Positions 1-6,355 of a DNA stretch of 13,020 nt are shown here, piece after piece; the stretch's first letter is position 1; each line of letters opens with the position of its first letter. The notes below the pieces were generated by a model. It was not told the origin of the DNA. It saw only the letters and a program-made list of their open reading frames with translations, and made no database searches. The position numbers and the translations under genes were made by a program. The stretch lies in assembly GCA_938007945.1 (NCBI GenBank), contig CALLME010000197.1, positions 1 to 13,020 of the forward strand. Reading direction: 5' to 3'. Origin of the DNA: an uncultured Caulobacterales bacterium (lineage in GTDB: Bacteria; Pseudomonadota; Alphaproteobacteria; Caulobacterales; Maricaulaceae).

Positions 1-31
1 AGGTCGAATTGAAAGATTAAAGGATAAAGCC

Positions 32-454
32 ATGCGTCATAAGTTGGCCCATCGTAAACTCAACCGCACAGCGTCGCACCGTAAGGCGATGTTCGCAAAT
101 ATGGCCTCTAGCCTGATTGAGCACGAGCAAATCGTAACAACGCTTCCAAAAGCCAAAGAGCTTCGCCCAATTGTGGAGAAGCTTGTTACGCTTGCGAAAA
201 AGGGTGATTTGAACTCACGCCGCCTCGCCATTTCCCGCATCCGCGATAAAGAAATGGGCAAGAAGCTCTTTGACGTCCTCGGCCCGCGTTACGCGGATCG
301 TCCAGGGGGCTATATCCGCATCATGAAAGCAGGCTTCCGCTATGGCGACAACGCACCAATGGCTGTCATCGAATTCGTTGACCGTGACGAGAGCGCAAAA
401 GGCGCAAGTGATCACGCCCGCAACGCTGAAACGGCGGTCGCTGAAGACGCGTAG
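32..454 (+). CDS. rplQ: 50S ribosomal protein L17
   Basis: Large-subunit ribosomal protein L17, which binds 23S rRNA near the exit tunnel. The 140-residue product starts with the family signature [20 protein letters not shown] and continues with the typical core ([16 protein letters not shown], residues ~37-52; [20 protein letters not shown], ~92-111). After about residue 120 there is a short Ala/Glu-rich tail, common in alphaproteobacterial L17. The ATG at 32 is preceded by AAAGGA at 19-24, a good Shine-Dalgarno at 7 bases. L17 normally closes the alpha ribosomal operon behind rpoA; the 31 bases upstream fit an intercistronic gap, and a terminator follows, so this is very probably the last gene of that operon. 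Confidence 0.98.
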   Translation: MRHKLAHRKLNRTASHRKAMFANMASSLIEHEQIVTTLPKAKELRPIVEKLVTLAKKGDLNSRRLAISRIRDKEMGKKLFDVLGPRYADRPGGYIRIMKAGFRYGDNAPMAVIEFVDRDESAKGASDHARNAETAVAEDA

Positions 455-480
455 TTCGCTTTACATTTTAATTAGAGAAA

Positions 481-506
481 GCCCGTCTCGTTGAGGCGGG
501 TTTTTT
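481..506 (+). terminator. Rho-independent terminator of the rplQ operon
   Basis: An eight-pair stem (CCCGTCTC 482-489 with GAGGCGGG 493-500, one G-T pair) encloses a three-base loop and is followed by six T at 501-506. It lies 27 bases after the rplQ stop, so it should end the ribosomal operon and isolate it from the next gene. Confidence 0.92.
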
Positions 507-553
507 GTTGCGTAATTTTCAAACTAAGTTACCTTTTTGCTTGGGAGGTATCT

Positions 554-1825
554 ATGGTTGATAAGTTTGCATATGGTGAGTCTGTTCGATTATTTCCAAC
601 AGTAAAATCTGACGAAGACCGAGCAACCTCAATCCTTTTAGCAACTATGGAATTAGTACCTGATTTTCGTGCTGTATTACTTGGCACGACGGGGAGGCGC
701 GTTACGAAAAGAGGAGATTCTTTTTTTGTCACAGTTCATCCCAAATTTGGCGGACGATACTCTGAGAAAGACATTCCAGACGGTTTGATTGTACATTCCC
801 GAAAGGATGAATGGAAAGCAGCAATCGAGGTCAAAATCAATCAATCTGATTTAGACCAAAATCAGTTAGAGCGGTATTTACGTCGTGTTGCCGAGCATAA
901 GTGCGATGCACTTATAACAATTTCCAATGAAATGTGCGCTTATCCAGACCGTCCACCATTACGTCTGTTAAGCACAGACAAAAAGCTCAAAAAAATCCCA
1001 TATTATCACTGGTCATGGAAATTTATTGCCCACAGTGTTGAGCGACTTCTTTTGGAGGGAAAACTAAATAGCCCTCTTGAGGAAAAAATATTGCAGGAAT
1101 TCAGGGCTTTTTTAAACGACCCCAAATCAGGTGTTGCTGGATTCACAGCTATGAACCAAGGCTGGTCGGATTTTGTTAATGATTTAAAAGTTCGAGGCAC
1201 ACCAGATATAGAGTCTTATGAAAATACTGTATCTGATTGGCATCAAGAGTCGGCTGAACTTGCCATCATTATTTCAAAACGCCTAAAGCGTTCAGTGACA
1301 ATACGTCTAGAAAAAGGGATGAAAAATTCTACAGAAAAACGGCTTAAGCACGATGTTAATGCGCTTAAGAAGTCTGGCGATTTAACTGCTAGCTACGATA
1401 TAGACGGTATTGATTATCCCTTAAATATTGTTCTTGAAATTGATCAGCGCTGTCTTCGCATATCTATGCGGCATGACCTCTCGGACAAAGTTAAAACACC
1501 CTATAAGAGGGTAGAGCGATTTTTGAAAAACTTCCATGACTCATCCGATGATAAGTCTGGTAAGCACGATCATGTTCATATTTTTGCTAAATGGCCTTAC
1601 GTGCCAGAGTTGACTAATACGACATTGTTTGACGCCATACAGCGGATGGAAGACGATGAACTTCAAGGTTCAAAATTAATTATGACTGATAAAGATAGTA
1701 TCCAGTTTGTGGAATTGACTTTTTCCCCGTCAGGTATCGCAAAAGATATTTTGAATAGGAAAAAAATTATCGCATCTATTGAGCGTGAGGTTGAATTCTT
1801 TTGCGATAGGTATGTCAAAATCTAG
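554..1825 (+). CDS. Orphan protein with PD-(D/E)XK nuclease-like domain
   Basis: A 423-residue protein whose exact family I do not recognise. The N-terminal ~160 residues show a PD-(D/E)XK nuclease-like pattern: Pro75-Asp76 in a strand (IPDGLIV), then Glu92-Val-Lys94 (AAIEVKIN), then a helix with Gln104 and Tyr108 (DQNQLERYL), as in restriction-like and RecB-like nucleases. A charged helix around residues 19-37 (SDEDRATSILLATMEL) may supply an early acidic residue. Residues ~160-423 are mixed helix and strand and match no fold I know. There is no signal peptide or membrane segment. The start is the ATG at 554, with GGGAGG at 543-548 five bases upstream; an earlier in-frame TTG at 491 lies inside the upstream terminator and was refused. 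No clear promoter was found. Two 60-base lines counted by hand (601-660, 1681-1740) are each 40% GC, against 53% in a metG line, suggesting horizontal acquisition. It stands alone, with no methylase or helicase partner. A defence or DNA-processing role is inference. Confidence 0.85.
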   Translation: MVDKFAYGESVRLFPTVKSDEDRATSILLATMELVPDFRAVLLGTTGRRVTKRGDSFFVTVHPKFGGRYSEKDIPDGLIVHSRKDEWKAAIEVKINQSDLDQNQLERYLRRVAEHKCDALITISNEMCAYPDRPPLRLLSTDKKLKKIPYYHWSWKFIAHSVERLLLEGKLNSPLEEKILQEFRAFLNDPKSGVAGFTAMNQGWSDFVNDLKVRGTPDIESYENTVSDWHQESAELAIIISKRLKRSVTIRLEKGMKNSTEKRLKHDVNALKKSGDLTASYDIDGIDYPLNIVLEIDQRCLRISMRHDLSDKVKTPYKRVERFLKNFHDSSDDKSGKHDHVHIFAKWPYVPELTNTTLFDAIQRMEDDELQGSKLIMTDKDSIQFVELTFSPSGIAKDILNRKKIIASIEREVEFFCDRYVKI

Positions 1826-1829
1826 CTGC

Positions 1830-2255
1830 TCAACCTTGCCTAATCCGCAAATAACAAAACCCCAGCACCACTGGCATAACTAACTCCACCGCCATCAAGA
1901 GAATAAACAAGCTATGCGGTGTCCCGACCATGATATAGCTTATCAACCGCGCCACACCGCCGCCAAAAAATAGCAGCAGAAGAAACGGCACACGGCTCAT
2001 ATGGCGCGACAGATTTTGCGCCGTTTGCACCATAACGATGCCAAAGCCGATGAATATGACGGAGTAAAACCGCAGCTCGCTATCGGCATTGGCATTGTCG
2101 ACGCCGTTCATCACCCCGCCGTCATGGATGAGGCTCAGGAGTGCGTTGAACACGCTCGCGGTCGTTTTGACGCCGAGTGTGACGAACATGGCCCCGATAA
2201 GAATGGCAGCCGCCCCGATAAAGAACAGCCCAAATTTTAAAACACTGCGCGCCAC
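1830..2255 (-). CDS. DUF4345 family membrane protein
   Basis: A 141-residue integral membrane protein with about four hydrophobic segments (residues ~5-27, ~63-79, ~88-108, ~115-136). It carries the DUF4345 pattern: SELRFYS at 59-65, GGGVARLIS at 98-106, VGTPHSLF at 110-117 and a Glu in the last helix (E124). The family function is unknown. The GTG start at 2255 directly abuts the TAG stop of the upstream membrane protein gene, with no intervening base, so the two are almost certainly translated from one message and may be coupled. Only weak Shine-Dalgarno-like sequence precedes the GTG. The next in-frame ATG (residue 23) would delete the first membrane segment, so GTG is preferred. The 3' end faces the nuclease-like gene with only four bases between stops and no obvious terminator. 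Confidence 0.85.
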   Translation of the reverse strand: MARSVLKFGLFFIGAAAILIGAMFVTLGVKTTASVFNALLSLIHDGGVMNGVDNANADSELRFYSVIFIGFGIVMVQTAQNLSRHMSRVPFLLLLFFGGGVARLISYIMVGTPHSLFILLMAVELVMPVVLGFCYLRIRQG

Positions 2256-2702
2256 CTAAGTCTTTGCGTTAATCGCGTCTTTGCCCCGAAACATTGCATA
2301 AATCGCGGCCATAGCGAGATAGCCGACTAAAATGTGTGCGTAATCGACGAGAATGCCTGACAAGCTATAGCCGCCGTAAAGACAAGCATAGGCGAGCAGG
2401 GGCGCGGCAATCATGGCGAACAGCCAAAATGCAATAGATAGGCATGTCGAGAGACGGTTCGCGCTCGCAAGATTAATGATCCATAGCAAGCCAAGCGCTT
2501 GGGCAATCGTAATTAAAATACCCCAAACAAACATCATCGCGCCTTGCGCCTGTGCCATGGCCTCAATCTCAGCTTCTGTCATGCCAGAAGCGGCGAGCCA
2601 AACATCAGCAAACAAGAATCCGTAAACGGCAAAACCAATCATGTAAAAAACAATGGTCGCAAGAATAACAGCGAGCCAGCTTGTGTTAAAAATTTTCGGC
2701 AT
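2256..2702 (-). CDS. DUF1761 family membrane protein
   Basis: A 148-residue protein with four predicted membrane segments (residues ~8-30, ~57-78, ~86-108, ~120-137). The first segment and the following loop (FYMIGFAVYGFLFADVW, then SGMTEAE) match the DUF1761 pattern of a Gly-aromatic helix followed by a Trp and a Gly-x-Thr. The biochemical function is unknown. The ATG at 2702 has a strong Shine-Dalgarno, AGGGGAG, six bases upstream on the minus strand. That same AGGGGAGT is one arm of a perfect 8-base inverted repeat (2708-2715 with 2741-2748), so initiation or transcription may be controlled there. It is the first gene of a two-gene operon with the DUF4345 gene, and pairing of these two small membrane families may point to a shared role, though that is inference. 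Confidence 0.82.
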   Translation of the reverse strand: MPKIFNTSWLAVILATIVFYMIGFAVYGFLFADVWLAASGMTEAEIEAMAQAQGAMMFVWGILITIAQALGLLWIINLASANRLSTCLSIAFWLFAMIAAPLLAYACLYGGYSLSGILVDYAHILVGYLAMAAIYAMFRGKDAINAKT

Positions 2703-2707
2703 CTTGC

Positions 2708-2748
2708 ACTCCCCTTATATTGCGGCGCTTTTGCGCTCTGAGGGGAGT
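2708..2748 (-). promoter_or_regulatory. Inverted repeat over the DUF1761 RBS and a possible -10
   Basis: ACTCCCCT at 2708-2715 is the exact reverse complement of AGGGGAGT at 2741-2748. Between them GCGC-TTTT-GCGC (2725-2736) forms a nested hairpin. Read on the minus strand, the arm next to the ATG is the Shine-Dalgarno itself. The far arm overlaps TATACT (2751-2746 on the minus strand), preceded by TGC, an extended -10 shape. Depending on the true transcription start, it is either an RNA stem that hides the ribosome binding site or a DNA operator around the start point. Confidence 0.5.
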
Positions 2749-2867
2749 ATAGCAGAAAGGGACGATATCGCATAGTCAGTAAGAAAGAGCGGCTTTGCCT
2801 CGCTTTTCTTCCCCCTTGCGATTTCACCTGCGCGCGCTAGAACGCTCTCAATAGTTTCGGAGCACCC

Positions 2868-4583
2868 ATGTCGCGCATTTTAATCACCTCTGCCTTGCCA
2901 TATATTAACGGGGTTAAGCACCTTGGGAATTTGGCGGGCTCTATGTTGCCAGCGGATGTATATGCGCGCGCTATGCGGCTGCTCGGCCATGACGTGCTTT
3001 ATATCTGCGCGACGGATGAGCACGGCACTCCGGCTGAGCTCGCCGCACAAGAGGCCGGGCTTGAGGTCGCGGATTATTGCGAAAAAATGCACACGGCTCA
3101 AAAAGAGGCGGGCGATAATTTCAAACTCTCTTATGATTATTTCGGCCGCTCCTCCGCACCAAGTAACCACGCGCTCACGCAGCATTTCGCGCATGTGCTT
3201 GAGACGAACGGCCTCATAGAAGAGCGCACATCAAAGCAGGTGTATTCCAATGCCGACGGCCGTTATCTGCCTGACAGATACGTCGAAGGCACATGCCCGA
3301 ATTGCGCCTTTGAAGCCGCGCGTGGCGATCAATGTGACAATTGCGGAAAACTGCTCGACCCCATCGATTTAATTGACCCTTACTCCGCTGTTTCGGGGAG
3401 CAAGGACGTCGAAATTCGCGAAACAAACCATCTCTATTTAAAGCAGTCCGATATGGCGCCGAAGCTGCGCGAATGGGTTGAGGCCGCCACAGGCTGGCCG
3501 CCGCTTGCGAAATCAATTGCGATGAAATGGCTGGACGAAGGCTTGCGTGACCGCGCCATTACGCGTGACCTCAGTTGGGGTATTCCTGTGACAAATCCTG
3601 ACGGTTCTGTGCGTGATGGATTTGAGGGCAAAGTCTTTTACGTCTGGTTTGACGCGCCGATAGAATATATCGCGGCGACACAAAATTGGGCGGTAGAAAC
3701 AGGCGGCAATTGGGAGTCGTGGTGGCGCACAGATAAGGGCGCGGACGATGTGCAATATGTGCAGTTTATGGGTAAAGACAATGTCGCCTTTCACACGCTC
3801 TCTTTCCCGACGACGATTATTGGCAGCGGCGAGCCGTGGAAGCTTGTTGACCAGCTCAAGGCTTTCAACTGGGTGACATGGTATGGCGGCAAGTTCAGCA
3901 CAAGCCAGAAGCGCGGCGTGTTTATGGACCAAGCGATTGATATTGCCCCGTCTGATTATTGGCGCTGGCACCTCATGGCCAATGCGCCAGAGAGCAGCGA
4001 CGCGGCTTTTACTTGGGAAGAATTTCAAGCGAGTATTAATTCTGATCTCGCCAATGTGCTCGGTAATTTTGTCAACCGCATCACGAAATATGCGGTCGGG
4101 AAATTTGACGGCAAAGTGCCTGAAGGCGGCGAATACGGCGAGGCCGAAGCCTGGCTCATTAAAGAGTTGGATACGCGATTAGAGGCGCTCGTTGCGCATT
4201 ACGAGGCGCGCGAGTTTCGCAAAGCCATGGCGGAGACACGCGCGATTTGGGCCGCCGGTAATGAATATCTCACCCAAGCCGCGCCGTGGACGCATTATAA
4301 AACGGATATCGACCAAGCCGCTGTGGGTACGCGCGTAGGTTTAAACTTGGTGGCGCTTTTTGGTGTTATCGCCCAACCTATCATCCCAGATGCGGCGGCT
4401 AAAATTCTTAGCGCGATGAACATACCAGAACAGTTCCGCACGTGGAATTTCCGTTCCGCAGAAGAAGCCACTTCAGCACTCCCACTCGGCATGGAGATTT
4501 CCGCACCAGATGTGTTGTTCACAAAAATCGAAGATGAGGATATCGCGTCGTGGGCGGAACGATTTGGGGGTGGTGAGGCTTAA
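2868..4583 (+). CDS. metG: Methionyl-tRNA synthetase
   Basis: A class I aminoacyl-tRNA synthetase that charges initiator and elongator tRNA(Met) in the cytoplasm. The 571 residues show, in order: the N-terminal motif [12 protein letters not shown] (11-22), with H18-L-G-N21 as the HIGH equivalent; the connective-peptide zinc knuckle with Cys143, Cys146, Cys156 and Cys159; DLSWGIPV (234-241); [12 protein letters not shown] (257-268); and the KMSKS loop as K342-F-S-T-S346, where the second lysine is Thr. The helical anticodon-binding domain follows (from ~385, with [10 protein letters not shown] at 397-406). There is no C-terminal EMAP/Arc1p-like tRNA-binding domain. The ATG at 2868 has GGAG at 2859-2862 five bases upstream. 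The gene is divergent from the DUF1761 operon and convergent with the Lrp-type regulator; no firm promoter was found in the 165-base upstream gap. Confidence 0.97.
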   Translation: MSRILITSALPYINGVKHLGNLAGSMLPADVYARAMRLLGHDVLYICATDEHGTPAELAAQEAGLEVADYCEKMHTAQKEAGDNFKLSYDYFGRSSAPSNHALTQHFAHVLETNGLIEERTSKQVYSNADGRYLPDRYVEGTCPNCAFEAARGDQCDNCGKLLDPIDLIDPYSAVSGSKDVEIRETNHLYLKQSDMAPKLREWVEAATGWPPLAKSIAMKWLDEGLRDRAITRDLSWGIPVTNPDGSVRDGFEGKVFYVWFDAPIEYIAATQNWAVETGGNWESWWRTDKGADDVQYVQFMGKDNVAFHTLSFPTTIIGSGEPWKLVDQLKAFNWVTWYGGKFSTSQKRGVFMDQAIDIAPSDYWRWHLMANAPESSDAAFTWEEFQASINSDLANVLGNFVNRITKYAVGKFDGKVPEGGEYGEAEAWLIKELDTRLEALVAHYEAREFRKAMAETRAIWAAGNEYLTQAAPWTHYKTDIDQAAVGTRVGLNLVALFGVIAQPIIPDAAAKILSAMNIPEQFRTWNFRSAEEATSALPLGMEISAPDVLFTKIEDEDIASWAERFGGGEA

Positions 4584-4602
4584 TCTCGGCCTATTTTAAG
4601 CC
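4577..4602. terminator. Inverted repeat spanning the metG and lrp-like stop codons
   Basis: GGCTTAA (4577-4583) and TTAAGCC (4596-4602) are perfect inverted copies separated by exactly the 12 bases between the two convergent genes. The arms contain the metG stop TAA and the regulator's stop (TTA on the plus strand). It is probably a shared bidirectional transcription end signal. The stem is only seven pairs and there is no long T run. Confidence 0.45.
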
Positions 4603-5057
4603 CGCAAATCTTTCGGCGAGGCGAGGGTGATATAGCTGGTGATGCTGCTGACTTGCGGCACGACGCCGAGTGTGTTGGCGTGAAACTCTTTATAACTATC
4701 GAGATCGCTGACTTCGACACGTAGCAGATACTCCACAGAGCCCGTGATATTATGGACTTCGCGCACCTCAGACGCATTAGCCATGGCGCGCTCAAAGGCT
4801 TGGGCGTCTTTTTTAAGATGCCCGTTCAGCCCCACCATGACGAATATGGTGACGTGCCCACCGAGTTTCTTGCGGTCAATGACAGCGCGGTAGCCTGTAA
4901 TAACACCTTGGCGCTCTAGCTCCTGCACACGCCTCAGGCAGGCCGAAGGTGACAGACCGACTCGCGCCGCCAAATCCGTATTGCTGACACGTCCATCCGT
5001 CTCAAGCTCTTGCAATATATGTGCGTTGATAGGGTCAATATTTGTCATATATTGCAT
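4596..5057 (-). CDS. Lrp/AsnC family transcriptional regulator, KynR-like by context
   Basis: A 153-residue regulator with an N-terminal helix-turn-helix (residues ~10-50, recognition region LAARVGLSPSACLRRVQELE) and a C-terminal RAM effector domain (~68-145), including the effector-loop segment HNITGSVEYLLRVEV (102-116), where Glu109 takes the usual Asp place. These proteins bind DNA as dimers or octamers and sense amino acids or metabolites. The gene is divergent from an IDO gene. In Pseudomonas and Burkholderia the Lrp-family regulator KynR, which responds to kynurenine, controls the kyn genes, so control of the neighbouring IDO and PLP enzyme is a reasonable inference. Two starts are possible, ATG 5057 and ATG 5048 (MTNIDPINAHIL); neither has a Shine-Dalgarno. 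The shorter one better fits the usual family N-terminus and a leaderless message. Confidence 0.9.
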   Translation of the reverse strand: MQYMTNIDPINAHILQELETDGRVSNTDLAARVGLSPSACLRRVQELERQGVITGYRAVIDRKKLGGHVTIFVMVGLNGHLKKDAQAFERAMANASEVREVHNITGSVEYLLRVEVSDLDSYKEFHANTLGVVPQVSSITSYITLASPKDLRA

Positions 5058-5152
5058 GATTAATACATATGGCGCGGCAAAAGCAAGGATGTGCAGGTAT
5101 GATTAAGCTATAATTGCGTAAAAAGATAAATATTTGCAATTTGGAGTGATCT
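5058..5152. promoter_or_regulatory. Divergent lrp-like/IDO control region
   Basis: Plus strand: a perfect TATAAT at 5109-5114 with no -35 match at 15-18 bases, as in activator-dependent promoters; the IDO gene then has GGAG at 5143-5146, six bases before its ATG. AATTGC (5112-5117) and GCAATT (5136-5141) form an inverted repeat with an 18-base spacer overlapping this -10, and a further ATTGCA sits at 5051-5056. Minus strand: TTGCTT (5086-5081) with a TATTAA/TTAATC region at 5065-5058 is a weak promoter placed almost on top of the regulator's start codon. The inverted repeat is the best candidate operator for the Lrp-type protein. Confidence 0.45.
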
Positions 5153-6322
5153 ATGTCGATTCAACCGCTTGAACATTATGACATGTCTTCTGAGCGCGGC
5201 TTTTTATGTCGCCATGATGCGAGCGCTGTCACGCTAATAGGGGATTTAGCACGAGCGGGCGAGATCGCCATGCGCTTGCCGCAAATTTTGCCGACGGGTC
5301 GCGTACGCGCCTATCTCACGGCCAATTTGCCTGAGATTGACATTACAGAAATTGACGCGCTGACGGATGCGCAAGCGCGCCGCGCCATGGTGCATTATTC
5401 TTTTATGGTGCAATCTTATGTCTGGGGCGAATCCGCCGCGCCTAAAGTTTTGCCGTCATGCCTCGCCGTGCCTATGGTCGCTTTGGCGGATAAGCTCGGA
5501 CAGCAACCGCTTCTACCTTATAGCGGCTATGTACTCGATAACTGGGCGAAACTCGACGCTGACGGGCCGATTGATTTGTCTAATATCTATATGATTCAAA
5601 ATTTTATAGGCGGGCAAGACGAGAATTGGTTTGTGCTTGTGCATGTCGCGATTGAAGCGCGGGCAGGGGCGGCGCTCGCGCTTATGGGACCCCTTTGTGA
5701 CGCCGTTGAGGCGGGTGATAAAGAGGTGGTGCAAAGCCATCTAGAGGAGATGGCGAAAGTCTGGCATGACCTGAAAGCGATTTTTGACCGCATGCCAGAG
5801 CGCTGCGACCCTTACGTCTATTTCGAACGCGTGCGGCCTTATATCCACGGCTGGAAAGACAATCCCGCTCTGCCGCATGGCATCATTTATGAAGGCGTGG
5901 AGCGCTACGGCAGTGAGGCACAGGCGTTTCGCGGGCAGACAGGCTCGCAAAGCTCTATCGTGCCGAGCATGGACGCGCTTTTGGGCATTGGTCACGCGGC
6001 CGACCCGCTTAAAGAATTTCTTGATCAGCTTCACATTTACCGCCCGCCGAGCCACCGCGCTTTTATCGACGATGTGCGCGCGACAAGCCAACTGCGCGCC
6101 TTTGTCAGCCAAGCGGGCCATACGGGTCTGACGGCGGCCTATAACGCCAATGTTCAAGCCGTCGCGGATTTCCGTTCGCGCCACCTCGAATACGCCGCAA
6201 GCTATATCAATAAACAGCAAAAGGCCGCGACTGGCAATGATACAGAGGTCGGGACAGGCGGGACACCGTTTATGAAATATCTCAAAAAGCACCGCGACGA
6301 GACACAGGCGAATTTGCTTTAA
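5153..6322 (+). CDS. Indoleamine 2,3-dioxygenase family protein
   Basis: A heme enzyme of the IDO family, expected to insert both atoms of O2 into the indole ring of tryptophan or a related indole, giving N-formylkynurenine. The 389 residues align by eye with the whole of animal IDO1: WKDNPALPHGIIYEG (234-248), GQTGSQSSIVPSMDALLGI (261-279, the GGSAGQSS-like loop), YRPPSHRAF (296-304, PPAHR in IDO1), RSRHLEYAASYI (341-352) and the terminal GTGGTPFMKYLKKHRDET (367-384). His344 is the predicted proximal heme ligand. Arg228 matches the distal-site Arg231 of human IDO1, Phe160 matches Phe163, and His164 stands where human IDO1 has Ser167. The start ATG has GGAG six bases upstream. The gene is divergent from an Lrp-type regulator and 29 bases ahead of a PLP enzyme, suggesting an inducible operon. 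Bacterial members can differ in substrate, so tryptophan is likely but not proven. Confidence 0.93.
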   Translation: MSIQPLEHYDMSSERGFLCRHDASAVTLIGDLARAGEIAMRLPQILPTGRVRAYLTANLPEIDITEIDALTDAQARRAMVHYSFMVQSYVWGESAAPKVLPSCLAVPMVALADKLGQQPLLPYSGYVLDNWAKLDADGPIDLSNIYMIQNFIGGQDENWFVLVHVAIEARAGAALALMGPLCDAVEAGDKEVVQSHLEEMAKVWHDLKAIFDRMPERCDPYVYFERVRPYIHGWKDNPALPHGIIYEGVERYGSEAQAFRGQTGSQSSIVPSMDALLGIGHAADPLKEFLDQLHIYRPPSHRAFIDDVRATSQLRAFVSQAGHTGLTAAYNANVQAVADFRSRHLEYAASYINKQQKAATGNDTEVGTGGTPFMKYLKKHRDETQANLL

Positions 6323-6340
6323 AATCGGCGAAGGGCGTTT

Positions 6341-6355
6341 ATGCTCACTGCATGA
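6341..6355 (+). CDS. Possible four-codon leader ORF ahead of the PLP enzyme
   Basis: ATG CTC ACT GCA TGA: a tiny reading frame whose ATG is five bases after GAAGGG (6330-6335), the only Shine-Dalgarno-like sequence in the gap. Its TGA overlaps the ATG of the class V PLP enzyme (ATGA at 6352-6355). The real gene's ATG is 16 bases from that Shine-Dalgarno, which is too far for normal use, so re-initiation after the leader is plausible. It may equally be chance. Confidence 0.25.
   Translation: MLTA

Noticed and set aside
491..518. TTGAGG-N16-TAATTT as a promoter for the nuclease-like gene
   Set aside because: Both hexamers are weak and the -35 would sit inside the terminator stem; not enough to list.
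491..553. N-terminal extension of the nuclease-like protein from TTG 491
   Set aside because: It begins inside the rplQ terminator hairpin and has no ribosome binding site; the ATG at 554 has a strong one.
554..1825. Part of a restriction-modification system
   Set aside because: No methyltransferase, specificity subunit or helicase gene is adjacent; both neighbours are unrelated.
2781..2810. Imperfect hairpin (AAGAAA...CTTTTCTT) in the metG leader, considered as an attenuator
   Set aside because: The pairing needs bulges, no leader peptide or anti-terminator is visible, and no metG promoter could be placed to show it is transcribed.
3513..4028. 171-codon open frame antisense to metG
   Set aside because: Shadow of the metG coding frame, which has all family motifs.
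5741..6292. 183-codon open frame on the minus strand
   Set aside because: It lies wholly opposite the well-supported IDO gene, with Arg/His/Ala-rich composition typical of a shadow frame.
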